From contig CAMAYU010000049.1 of assembly GCA_945862235.1 (NCBI GenBank), positions 1-33,419 on the forward strand: 33,419 nt of DNA. Direction: 5' to 3'. This stretch comes from Schlesneria paludicola DSM 18645 (GTDB taxonomy: Bacteria > Planctomycetota > Planctomycetia > Planctomycetales > Planctomycetaceae). The notes beneath the pieces were generated by a model. The model did no database searches and was not told the origin of the DNA. It saw nothing but the letters and a program-made list of their open reading frames with translations. Shown one piece after another: positions 17,901 to 24,667 of the stretch (positions within the stretch are counted from its first letter, which is position 1; every line of letters begins with the position of its first letter). Made by a program: the position numbers and the translations under genes.

Positions 17901-17949
17901 GGCTTCGAAGCTGTCATCTCTGGATGAATCAAACCGTGCCACTCCGCCG

Positions 17950-18786
17950 CTACTCAATCGGTTTGTCTGAGACGCGAACGTCATCGACGTAGACCGTCTG
18001 TTCCTGATGCGTGGTGTTCGCAGTCTGGCCGACTTCAATCCGATCGTAGAAAGTGTTGGACGGCATATTGGCTCCCTGCTTATCTAGCACCAACTTGCCG
18101 TCCTGCCACAATTCGACCTTGCCGTCGCCACTCGCAGACAAATGTAAGTGAAGCTTCACATGCACCCACTGGTTTCGAGGAAAGGCGACCGGGTTTTCTT
18201 TTTGGGCATACTGAGGGCCGGTTGATCGTTTCCCTTCGAGCATCAGGTATTGGCCGTTGCGGCCGGTGAACATGAGGCGACGTCCCAAGCCGTGATTCTG
18301 TGTGGCTTCCAAATCGAAGATGAACAGATTCTCGATGCTCGCCTGACCGGGGATAAAGTACCAAGCCGAGTACCAGCAATCGCTTCCCGGTGGAAAGAAG
18401 AACAGCTCACGTAACAGAGTGGCTTTTTGCAGATCGTTTGGATCCTTGGGTGTATACGTCTTCAGTGAGAACTCTCCCGAATGAACCTGTTCGGTGGTTG
18501 TCTCAACCCGATTGGCGGCGTTTCCCGATTTTGTACCCGACGAAAGTGTGAGCGTTTGGTGCCATCCCTCGATCTTGCGAGCGATCCCCGTTTCAAAGTC
18601 GCTGGCAAAGTCATTCACGCGTTTCAAAACGAGTTCCTTGCCACTCCCGTCAGTGGTACGAACCAAGAATTTGTCTGGGTCGGAGAAATCGAGGGGTTGC
18701 CCACGTCCCCAAGGCCGAGCGATCAGCATCCCCACGCTGGCAATCACTCCAACGCTGATCAAAAGAACGCGAGTACGTCGCGACAT
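17950..18786 (-). CDS. Exported heparin lyase I-like (polysaccharide lyase) protein
   Basis: A 278-residue protein. ATG 18786 is preceded by GAGGAG at 7 bp, which fixes the start; the frame is open further upstream but that part is repeat DNA. An N-terminal hydrophobic segment (VLLISVGVIASVGMLIA) acts as signal or anchor. The remainder looks like a concanavalin-type jelly roll as in the heparin lyase I family: FFPPGSDCWYSAWYFIP, FPRNQWVHVKLHLHLS, KVELWQDGKLVLDKQG, and a closing VYVDDVRVSD. In this family the fold binds and cleaves polysaccharide, but catalytic residues cannot be confirmed by eye, so it may be a binding protein. Confidence 0.75.
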   Translation of the reverse strand: MSRRTRVLLISVGVIASVGMLIARPWGRGQPLDFSDPDKFLVRTTDGSGKELVLKRVNDFASDFETGIARKIEGWHQTLTLSSGTKSGNAANRVETTTEQVHSGEFSLKTYTPKDPNDLQKATLLRELFFFPPGSDCWYSAWYFIPGQASIENLFIFDLEATQNHGLGRRLMFTGRNGQYLMLEGKRSTGPQYAQKENPVAFPRNQWVHVKLHLHLSASGDGKVELWQDGKLVLDKQGANMPSNTFYDRIEVGQTANTTHQEQTVYVDDVRVSDKPIE

Positions 18787-18822
18787 GAATGCTCCTCGAA
18801 ACGTTGCAACCGGGCGAGCTAA

Positions 18823-18926
18823 GTAGGATGTGTGCAGCAACGCGGAACACACCACGCTGCCGAACGAATTTAGCGGATGTTGGTCGGGCGCGAATGGTGT
18901 GTTGCGCGTTGCTGCACACACCCTAC
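18823..18926. repeat. GTAGGATGTGTGCAGCAACGCG inverted repeat
   Basis: 22 bp arms at 18823-18844 and 18905-18926 have one mismatch. Inner complementary parts (GGAACACACCA / TGGTGTGTTGCGC) extend the stem. It lies upstream of the lyase-like gene and directly beside a scrap of a PQQ-type gene at 18933-18979. Confidence 0.8.
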
Positions 18927-18932
18927 CCGGCT

Positions 18933-18979
18933 GTTCGCGATGGCCCTCGAGGTTGAGGCGGGCGGGGATCTGTTCGCCT
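18933..18979 (-). pseudogene. Short remnant of the PQQ-type protein C-terminus (third fragment)
   Basis: About 47 bp match the duplicated block at 19973-20019 with few changes and read ARLNLEGHREQ on the minus strand. It is too short to be a gene and is flanked by a palindrome on one side and the toxin gene on the other. Confidence 0.55.
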
Positions 18980-19022
18980 CGGAACTGCCGCCGAACTTGG
19001 GTCGGAGATTCAGCGGACTCAC

Positions 19023-19376
19023 TCAAGGCAGGTCCAGCGCCACCTTCAGGCACTCGTTGATCTGCTGCAAGCTGGCTGCCGAAATGCGGCCAAGCGTGCG
19101 GAGGATTGTTCGCTGACTCACGGTCACGAGTACATTGCACTTCACGACCGAGGGGCCGCGTAACCCGGAGTGCTGACCGTCGGGATTGGACGGGTCGATC
19201 AGCAGTTGCATTTTCTCGTGGGCATGACTGATGTTCCCTGTAATCATCGCGACGACGGTGTTGTCCAGCCGCTGATTGTCCACGTCGTTCTGAACGACCA
19301 GAGACGGACGAATCTTGGCTCCACTTCCATCTGAGAACGGGAAGCTCACGACGACGATGTCACCACGTGTACTCAT
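19023..19376 (-). CDS. PemK/MazF-type toxin
   Basis: A 117-residue protein starting at ATG 19376 (MSTRGDIVVVSFPFSDGSGA). The opening RGDIVVVSFPF and KIRPSLVVQND blocks are the hallmark of the PemK/MazF endoribonuclease fold; SGLRGPSVVKCN and the C-terminal helix with LGRISAASLQQIN complete it. Members cut mRNA and are neutralised by a small partner. The start overlaps the stop of the upstream gene by 4 bp (ATGA), typical of toxin-antitoxin operons. Length and motifs look intact. It lies in a repeat-rich island. Confidence 0.92.
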   Translation of the reverse strand: MSTRGDIVVVSFPFSDGSGAKIRPSLVVQNDVDNQRLDNTVVAMITGNISHAHEKMQLLIDPSNPDGQHSGLRGPSVVKCNVLVTVSQRTILRTLGRISAASLQQINECLKVALDLP

Positions 19377-19609
19377 GGAGTTTGGTAGCTTTCCAGCCAC
19401 GGGTCGTGAGCATCGTCTTCCCGCATCACGTCATTGACGAGAGGATAGGCTTCGGAAGGATCGGACTCAGAATCGTCGTAGATCAGCCGTTTGACCCGCG
19501 CATACACGTCCGCTCGCAGCACGACACACTCGGTGCCAATCTCATTGGCTTCGACGGTCACAGGTTCGCCGTGCTTGATCGCCTCGATTTGTGTCGCCGT
19601 CAGAATCAT
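19373..19609 (-). CDS. Putative antitoxin of the PemK/MazF pair
   Basis: A 78-residue protein from ATG 19609 (MILTATQIEAIKHGEPVTVE), overlapping the toxin start by 4 bp. The acidic C-terminal half (DDSESDPSEAYPLVNDVMREDDAHDPWLESY) is suited to wrapping a basic toxin. The N-terminal part, with TATQIEAIKHGEPVTVEANEIG, resembles planctomycete partners of PemK-type toxins, but no classic DNA-binding fold was confirmed. ACATGATTC upstream gives only a weak ribosome binding site. The function is inferred from size, position and overlap. Confidence 0.8.
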   Translation of the reverse strand: MILTATQIEAIKHGEPVTVEANEIGTECVVLRADVYARVKRLIYDDSESDPSEAYPLVNDVMREDDAHDPWLESYQTP

Positions 19610-19712
19610 GTGTGTTCTCCGGTCGCGATTGTTGCGGGGACGGTGTTTTCGAGCAAGACGCCTCAATGCGACGTCTGCGAGCGCGGGGGACGGCTGAATC
19701 GACCATTGAGGC

Positions 19713-19756
19713 CGAACTCGCGCACGGCTTTCTTCACGCGGAGCGATGAAGGCTAC
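19713..19756. repeat. Half copy (copy 3) of the CTTCACGCGGAGCGATGAAG repeat
   Basis: 19713-19756 contains the inner segment and right arm seen in copies 1 and 2, but no left arm is present. It directly precedes the duplicated 280 bp block. Confidence 0.75.
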
Positions 19757-19772
19757 TTTGAAGCAGTTCCGT

Positions 19773-20050
19773 AGGGTGAGTCGAGTCTTCGAGACGCACC
19801 AATACCTAAGTTTGGTTCAGGTGGTGCGTCTCGCAAAGCCTCGACACCACCCTACTCAGAAGGCACTTCGAGCGACACGCACACCAGTTCAGTGTCGCTG
19901 CGGGCGAAGACACGGTTTCCGGCGAAGGCGGGATGAGCCCAGGTGGAGCCGAGGATTTTGGTGCGGGCTTGTTCGCAATGGCCCTCGAGGTTGAGGCGGG
20001 CGAGGATCCGTTCGCCGTCCTCGTTGAGGATGATCGCGCGGTCGGTGTCG
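19773..20050. repeat. 280 bp duplicated block, copy A
   Basis: Aligned by hand to 20673-20950 without gaps at an offset of exactly 900 bp, with about 20 differences (roughly 93% identity). It contains a hairpin made of GAGTCTTCGAGACGCACC and its partner (about 19775-19853), then the tail of a PQQ-type coding sequence on the minus strand. Confidence 0.9.
19852..20050 (-). pseudogene. Remnant A: C-terminus of a PQQ-like beta-propeller protein
   Basis: On the minus strand the frame reads DTDRAIILNEDGERILARLN and then a WAHPAFAGNRVFARSDTELV stretch ending VSLEVPSE and stop TAG at 19852-19854. This is the closing section seen in planctomycete PQQ-like repeat proteins (the NE.GELIL...HPAFA..HVFARND.ELVC pattern). 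Upstream the similarity stops at an inserted double hairpin (20059-20126). The rest of the propeller is absent, so this is a fragment. Confidence 0.7.
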
Positions 20051-20058
20051 TCGGGTGC

Positions 20059-20126
20059 CACTGGCGAGCGGTTTCGCTCGCCAGTGTTCTTTGAAGACAC
20101 TGGCGGCTGAAAACCGCCGCCAGTGG
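20059..20126. repeat. Double hairpin of the CCACTGGCG family
   Basis: First hairpin: CACTGGCGAGCG, loop GTTT, CGCTCGCCAGTG at 20059-20086. Second: CACTGGCGGC at 20098-20107 pairing with GCCGCCAGTG at 20116-20125. The two related but different stems sit head to tail, and the outer ends are also complementary. Confidence 0.85.
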
Positions 20127-20286
20127 TACCCGGCGTCCAGTTCTCAATCACCGGGGCTTCCCGTTGGTTCAGCCGCGGCCTCCCGCCGATCAACGACGAT
20201 CCTTTCAATCGAATGGTCGCTTCTGGCCTGCTCCGCTTCGGTGGTTGAGGCGTCAATCTGAGTTGGATTGTGAATTTGTGCTCATT

Positions 20287-20528
20287 GTCGCCAATGGTTT
20301 TGATTTTTTGAGCGGTTGTTTGCAAAACATTCGTCGCGAAAAGCTCACCAATCGATGAACTGTTTCCACCAATCGTCGAAACAACGAAAACAGGAGCCGA
20401 CTTTTTGTCACCAATCGGTGAAACTTTGTCACCAATCGTTAATACCTTCAGACAAATCAGCGACTTGTTATCAACAGACGCTGACTTTTCGTCACCAAAC
20501 ACCAAACTTTGTCACCAAGCATCGAAAT
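20287..20528 (-). repeat. Degenerate 21 bp tandem array (7-residue repeat if translated)
   Basis: GTCACCAATCG-like units start at 20344, 20365, 20407, 20428, 20491 and about 20511, so spacings are 21, 42, 21, 63 and 20, i.e. multiples of 21 plus one slip. A looser unit is at 20287. On the minus strand the array reads as heptapeptides such as LTIGDKV, SPIGDKK, STIGGNS and SSIGELF. The stretch is clearly more AT-rich than its surroundings. Confidence 0.7.
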
Positions 20529-20566
20529 GTTGGCAACAAGTGGATCGTGATCAACGTCAAAGGTTC

Positions 20567-20638
20567 CTACTTCGCTGACAAGCCGGTCGGGAAGATGACC
20601 AAAGCCATTGTTCCTGCCAGTGTTTTACTGCTCTTCAC
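20567..20638 (-). pseudogene. Possible broken gene start (signal-peptide-like)
   Basis: From GTG 20638 the minus strand encodes VKSSKTLAGTMALVIFPTGL, then SAK and stop, which looks like a signal peptide ending at once in TAG 20567-20569. In another frame just after it, GTFDVDHDPLVANISMLGDK leads into the 21 bp array. A frameshifted relic of an exported repeat protein is one reading; chance is another. Confidence 0.3.
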
Positions 20639-20672
20639 GTAGCAGCCGGTTGAAAAGCACTTGTAGTGTCGT

Positions 20673-20950
20673 GGGGTGCGTCGAATCTTCGAGACGCACC
20701 AATACCTAAGTTTGGTTCAGATGGTGCGTCTCGCAAAGCCTCGACATCACCCTACTCAGAAGGCACTTCGAGCGACACGCAAACCAATTCAGTGTCGCTG
20801 CGGGCGAAGACGCGGCTTCCGGCGAAGGCGGGATGTGCCCAGGTGGGGCCGATGATTTTGGTGCGGGACTGTTCGTGATGGCCCTCGGGGTTGAGGCGGG
20901 TGAGGATCAGTTCGCCTTCCTCGTTGAGGATGATCGCGCGGTCGGTGTCG
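20673..20950. repeat. 280 bp duplicated block, copy B
   Basis: Partner of 19773-20050 at an offset of 900 bp. It has the same hairpin (about 20675-20753) and the same coding tail. The sequence to the left of both copies differs, so the duplicated unit starts at about the hairpin. Confidence 0.9.
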
Positions 20951-20990
20951 CCGAGCCAGACGAGGGTGGCTTGCGGGTTGCGAGCGTGAA
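20752..20990 (-). pseudogene. Remnant B: C-terminus of a PQQ-like beta-propeller protein
   Basis: The minus-strand frame reads ATLVWLGDTDRAIILNEEGE, continues through TWAHPAFAGSRVFARSDTEL and ends VSLEVPSE with TAG at 20752-20754. It keeps about 12 more codons upstream than remnant A before similarity to the family fades near the repeat at 21032. No start or propeller body is present. Confidence 0.7.
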
Positions 20991-21031
20991 GGTCAGGCGG
21001 TGCATGCGTTCGGCCCTGAGATCGGTGATTC

Positions 21032-21100
21032 GTAGGATGGGCACTCCTGCCCATCCGGTTTTGGTTTGGAAAGCAGGACGGGCAGAAGTGCCCGTCCTAC
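21032..21100. repeat. GTAGGATGGGCACTCCTGCC palindrome, complete intergenic copy
   Basis: 25 bp arms at 21032-21056 and 21076-21100 with few mismatches and a 19 bp loop. The right arm contains the stop codon of the HD-domain gene (TAG, 21097-21099 on the minus strand). Same family as 13198-13257, 26659-26722 and 30802-30885. Confidence 0.9.
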
Positions 21101-21669
21101 GAGGCGGCCAGCGTCTGCATTGCTTCGACCGTGCGAGCGAGTTCTTCGACGAGCGGTGGGCATCCGGCAAGACGCTGGTACTCGGCAAGGATGGTCGAGT
21201 AGTACCAGAGCGTACCGTCGCGACCACCATTGAACTTGGTCCAGACTTGATCGCCGTGCGTCCGGAGGTCGGCCACGATGCAGCGGGCGTTGTGCAGCTT
21301 GTCACAGCAGGAGACGAGCCGCGCCGACAGCGAAGCATTCGCGAGATGAGCGATGTAGGTTTCCTTTCTCGCTCGCCACGGCGGCTTGGGAGTGACATCG
21401 GTGTCAGTGCAGTCGAGCACGATCTGGGCGACGCGGTCTCCGAATCGTTGTCGCAGGTTGTTGAGCCGAGCCTGACCGCCAGCGTCTTCCACCGCATCAT
21501 GCAGTAGCGCGGCGATCGCTTCGTCCTCGTCACCGCCGTGTTCGAGGACCAATCCCGCCACGGCCAGCAGATGCGAGAGGTAAGGGACATTGGTCCCCTT
21601 CCGGACCTGGTCGGAATGCGCGATGGAGGCGTAGGTCATCGCCTGCGCGAAGAGAGGTGTGAGCGTCAT
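21097..21669 (-). CDS. HD-domain hydrolase (RelA/SpoT-type HD fold)
   Basis: A 190-residue protein from ATG 21669 (AAGGA about 10 bp upstream). The metal-binding set of the RelA/SpoT-like HD family is visible: AHSDQVRKG (H18), PYLSHLLAVAG (H33), and LLHDAVEDAGG (HD at about 57-58), followed by LVSCCDKLHNAR. Such single-domain proteins are Mn-dependent phosphohydrolases, for instance on ppGpp-like nucleotides. No synthetase, TGS or ACT domain is present. The stop codon comes from a palindromic repeat, so the original C-terminus may have been different. No operon partner was seen; the substrate is unknown. Confidence 0.85.
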   Translation of the reverse strand: MTLTPLFAQAMTYASIAHSDQVRKGTNVPYLSHLLAVAGLVLEHGGDEDEAIAALLHDAVEDAGGQARLNNLRQRFGDRVAQIVLDCTDTDVTPKPPWRARKETYIAHLANASLSARLVSCCDKLHNARCIVADLRTHGDQVWTKFNGGRDGTLWYYSTILAEYQRLAGCPPLVEELARTVEAMQTLAAS

Positions 21670-21820
21670 GCAAGCGGTCCTTGATATGAAATGGGAATGA
21701 GGTCTGCCATGGAGCAAAGAATCATCACCAGAACGAATCTCGCCAAGCCTGTCTGCAGAAACCAATCTGAAACTCTCCGAAAATTACATCGGCGCATCTC
21801 GATCGAAGCGAGAACTTTGG

Positions 21821-21900
21821 GGTGCCACGGTCACGGCTCTGCGTGGCCGTATTTTCGCTATGCCCCAAGCACGGCCACGCAGAGCCGTGACCGTGGCACC
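21821..21900. repeat. GGTGCCACGGTCACGG inverted repeat, copy 1
   Basis: Perfect 30 bp arms at 21821-21850 and 21871-21900 with a 20 bp loop, the strongest stem in the window. A related copy is at 27104-27203. It lies in the 812 bp gap between the HD gene and the MFS gene. Confidence 0.9.
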
Positions 21901-22092
21901 CTGAAAACAAGCCGTTTCTTTCCGGAAGTCACTCAGATCGGCCGCCACGAAACCGACAACATCACGGCAAAATCAACCAACCCGACTCATTCCGCCGGAA
22001 TGAAACCATACATGCGATGCGGGACCACGGGCGGCTCAAGAAAACGGACGAGTATTCGAGAGAGAATTCGCAAACGGAAAACTTTTTCAGTC

Positions 22093-22108
22093 AGGCACGC
22101 CGAGTGCT
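22093..22108 (+). promoter_or_regulatory. Candidate sigma54 (-24/-12) promoter
   Basis: AGGCACGCCGAGTGCT matches TGGCACGNNNNTTGCW with exact GG-to-GC spacing (GG 22094-22095, GC 22106-22107) and two mismatches. The expected start is near 22119. GAGTGCTAA at 22102-22110 is also a perfect right half of a CIRCE heat-shock operator; the left half (TTTTCAGTC) matches 6 of 9. The sigma54 reading is preferred because of its downstream transcript and terminator. Confidence 0.45.
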
Positions 22109-22118
22109 AAGGTTGGAT

Positions 22119-22317
22119 CGGCCCGCTGAGCGGAGTCATTCAGACTGAGTCCGCGACAGTGGGGCATGGAGGTTCATTTTTCTTTCCCGAGTTCTCGGGT
22201 GTGTTCGCGTTATCCGTCCCATGTGCTTTAGCGGGGCCTGTTGTTTCCGGCACTGTCATCATTCCATCCCTAGCACATGGTGCTCCCGCAGGATTCCCTC
22301 CTGCGGGAGTTTTTTTT
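22119..22317 (+). ncRNA. Candidate structured small RNA or short-peptide transcript
   Basis: Between the promoter-like site and a strong terminator lies about 200 bp with no convincing gene. It holds complementary segments GACAGTG (22155-22161) with CACTGTC (22251-22257), and CCATGTGCT (22219-22227) with AGCACATGG (22272-22280). Because these pairs interleave they could form a pseudoknot or two alternative folds. A 21-codon ORF starting ATG 22166 (MEVHFSFPSSR...) after GTGGGG is also possible, and a 40-codon minus-strand ORF (MMTVPETTGPAKA...) overlaps the region. No known RNA family was recognised. Confidence 0.35.
22283..22317 (+). terminator. Rho-independent terminator
   Basis: 11 bp perfect stem (CTCCCGCAGGA at 22283-22293, TCCTGCGGGAG at 22299-22309) with a 5-base loop and eight T. 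It can only serve plus-strand transcription, which suggests an unannotated transcript upstream. Confidence 0.9.
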
Positions 22318-22481
22318 GTAGATGGCCGAGCTGAATGAAGCGTGACTCGATGTGTGTTGGAGACTGCGAACGGCGCTCGCTGTGGGCTGCGTGTCGCGAA
22401 GACCCGCCACACCAACCCGCAGCGTGAGCAAGGATGCGGCAAATTGAGAGCATCATTCCTTGCTCTCACTGCGAGTTGGTG

Positions 22482-23984
22482 TCACTCGTCACTCGTTTGG
22501 TCAGGAAGGCCCGGCAGGATCGGGGCGTCGAGGGACTCGCCCGATGATCTCACACTGAGCGGCCGGACGGGGACGGCGGCGGACATCACGTTCGTGACGG
22601 GGATGCGCCGCAAGAGGACCATCGTCAACAGTCGCAACAACGTGGAGCAGCCGAACACCGTGAGGTAGCCCGCGATGCTGATGCCGACCGTTTGCAGCAA
22701 GGCGGCTCCAATCAGTGAACCGACGGCCAATGCCGCCGAGTTGGCGACGTTGTAGAGCGTGAGCAAGCTGGTTCGTTCGGACTCGGGAATCGTCTCGAAG
22801 AAGAGTAGCACCAGCGCGAGTTCATACGCGCCCCATGCGGCTCCTGCCAAAAGTTGCAATGCGAGCAGCCACCAATAATTGGCACTCACGACCCAGCCAC
22901 CCGCCAGCGGAATGATCCCGATGGCACCGATCCAGAGCAGTCGTTGCGCGCCGGTGCGATGGGCCAGTCGGCCCCACCACGGCAGGCAGACGAACTTCGC
23001 GACGAACGAGATGCCGATCAGGATCGCGAAGTCGGTGTAGGCGAAGTGAAGCTCCTTCAGCATGTACGGCACGAAGAATGGCCCGGCGACGTAGACACCA
23101 ACCTGCATCGAGACCGCGAACAGCAACAGCCTGCCGGAGGGGCCTCGCGAGAACTTTTGCCACTGTTCAGGCAGGGTCAGAAACCGCATGGCGGCGGGGA
23201 TGGGAGTCGGTTCGCTTTGGAAGGCCAAGCACGCGGACGACAGAATGCGGCACAGACAGGAGACGCCGAACAAGACCGCGAAGACCGGCACGCGATCACC
23301 GGCGGCCTTGCCTGCTTCGAGCGCGAACCCGGCGGCGAGGAATCCGGCCAGCGTGGTCACCTGACAGAGCCGCGACCGCTTCGCGAAGAACTTGGCTCGT
23401 AGCGAACGAGGAATGATCGTCCCCTGCCACGTATTCCATGCGGGACCGGTCCCGAGACTCGCGCCCCAATAAACCGACGAGATGAGCATCGCCGAGAAGC
23501 CGGATATCTGGCCCACCCACGCGGCCGAAATCAACGGCAAGAAGCACGCCGCCTGCAACAGCGAACAGACCACGACCCAACGCTTGTGAGACCCGAGAAT
23601 TCGGATGGCACGCGGCGAGATCAACTGCAACAGACTCCCGATCAACACGGGGACCGTCGCGACGAGTCCGGCGAACACCTCACCCAATCCCACCGCGAGA
23701 ACAAACGCTTGGAGGTAGGACTCGCCAGCACCGACCATCACGCCGTACAGCGTGCCATCGCCAATGCTCAGACGAAGATCGCGTTTCAGCACGACCTCGG
23801 GGGGAGAGAACTCGGCGGAACGCAAATCGGTGGCATCGGCATCCGAGCCGGCACTCGTCGAGCCGGCCGCTTCCGCAACAAAACCGTGAGACGCTCGTGT
23901 TCCAGCAGCATCTCGATCCTGCGGCGCGTTGCCCCGCGTCACATCGTTTCCTTCCACGATCGCCATGCCTCCCACGTCGCACAT
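22482..23984 (-). CDS. MFS transporter
   Basis: About 500 residues. After a hydrophilic N-terminal tail there are about twelve hydrophobic segments in two halves, for example YLQAFVLAVGLGEVFAGLVA, ASLGTGPAWNTWQGTIIPRS, GRLLLFAVSMQVGVYVAGPF and SLIGAALLQTVGISIAGYLT. RSLRAKFFAKRSRLCQV after the fourth segment fits the cytoplasmic basic loop of MFS carriers. ATG 23984 (MCDVGG) is chosen; ATG 23966 is an alternative, but its GGGAGG lies only one base away. The reading frame stays open to 24125, through repeat DNA that is probably not translated. The substrate cannot be told, and neighbours give no hint. Confidence 0.85.
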   Translation of the reverse strand: MCDVGGMAIVEGNDVTRGNAPQDRDAAGTRASHGFVAEAAGSTSAGSDADATDLRSAEFSPPEVVLKRDLRLSIGDGTLYGVMVGAGESYLQAFVLAVGLGEVFAGLVATVPVLIGSLLQLISPRAIRILGSHKRWVVVCSLLQAACFLPLISAAWVGQISGFSAMLISSVYWGASLGTGPAWNTWQGTIIPRSLRAKFFAKRSRLCQVTTLAGFLAAGFALEAGKAAGDRVPVFAVLFGVSCLCRILSSACLAFQSEPTPIPAAMRFLTLPEQWQKFSRGPSGRLLLFAVSMQVGVYVAGPFFVPYMLKELHFAYTDFAILIGISFVAKFVCLPWWGRLAHRTGAQRLLWIGAIGIIPLAGGWVVSANYWWLLALQLLAGAAWGAYELALVLLFFETIPESERTSLLTLYNVANSAALAVGSLIGAALLQTVGISIAGYLTVFGCSTLLRLLTMVLLRRIPVTNVMSAAVPVRPLSVRSSGESLDAPILPGLPDQTSDE

Positions 23985-24046
23985 CCCGAAGCGGCGACGC
24001 GGCGGAGAGTAGCAGACGCCTCCATGCGGCGGAACGCGACTGACCG

Positions 24047-24093
24047 AAGCCTGAAACGCAAGCGAAGCCCTTCTGCGCTTGCGTTTCAGGCTT
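24047..24093. repeat. AAGCCTGAAACGCAAGCG inverted repeat
   Basis: Perfect 18 bp arms at 24047-24064 and 24076-24093 with an 11 bp loop, between the MFS start and the stop of the next minus-strand gene. No T tract follows on the minus strand. Confidence 0.85.
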
Positions 24094-24133
24094 TGAGGGG
24101 CAAACGCTTGCCGGGTGTTGTCCAAGCCCCCGA

Positions 24134-24667
24134 CTACCGCACCACCAAGAACCGCTCGAACCCGTGTTGATGCAGCCTCGTTTCCACCAGACGTGACCGC
24201 TCCGCCTCACACAGCCCGTTCAAGATGCCGAACAGCACACAGCCCATGACAATGCTCGTCACGCGCACGACGGACATGGGGAGTGAGAACGGCTTGAGGT
24301 CCGCATACAGTTCGTCGAGGCTGCAATACTCGCCAAACGGCTGACCGTCATAGAGCATCACGACACCACAGAAGTCGGAACTCCATTCGTAGTCGAACGG
24401 CCCATATGTCTTCCGGCGGTGCGTCACCCAGAAGCGGCTTCCATCGAGTTGAATTCCATGCGTCGCTAACACGGTGGTTTGTCGCTTGCCAATGTGATCG
24501 AGAAAGAGGGGATGCGAAAGGTGCGTGAAACTCTTCGGCTTGAGACCGCCTCTCGTCAAAAGAGCATCGGCGTGCATCCACAACGGGCTCCCGTATTGGC
24601 CCGACACCGGCGACTTGGAGAAACCCTGCGGATCGCAATCGCTCCGCTGCGGAAGGGGCGGGATCAT
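24134..24667 (-). CDS. Conserved-looking hypothetical protein
   Basis: About 177 residues from ATG 24667; the frame is open further upstream and the start is uncertain. The text GSPLWMHADALLTRGGLKPK, THLSHPLFLDHIGKRQTT, GPFDYEWSSDFCGVVMLYDG and FGEYCSLDELYADLKPFSLP has the composition of a real protein, and I have the impression of a planctomycete family, but cannot name it. A hydrophobic segment (VTSIVMGCVLFGILNGLC) near the C-terminus could be a membrane helix. No catalytic motif was recognised. Confidence 0.65.
   Translation of the reverse strand: MIPPLPQRSDCDPQGFSKSPVSGQYGSPLWMHADALLTRGGLKPKSFTHLSHPLFLDHIGKRQTTVLATHGIQLDGSRFWVTHRRKTYGPFDYEWSSDFCGVVMLYDGQPFGEYCSLDELYADLKPFSLPMSVVRVTSIVMGCVLFGILNGLCEAERSRLVETRLHQHGFERFLVVR

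Noticed and set aside
18787-19140. Longer N-terminus for the heparin-lyase-like protein
   Set aside because: The extra part overlaps the toxin gene and is made from repeat and PQQ-scrap DNA. GAGGAG before ATG 18786 marks the true start.
20287-20528. CRISPR array
   Set aside because: The units are short, degenerate and contiguous at a 21 bp period, with no conserved repeat/unique spacer alternation and no cas genes.
21691-22110. 139-codon plus-strand open frame next to the HD gene
   Set aside because: Much of it is the 30 bp-arm inverted repeat (21821-21900), there is no good ribosome binding site, and the composition is not protein-like.
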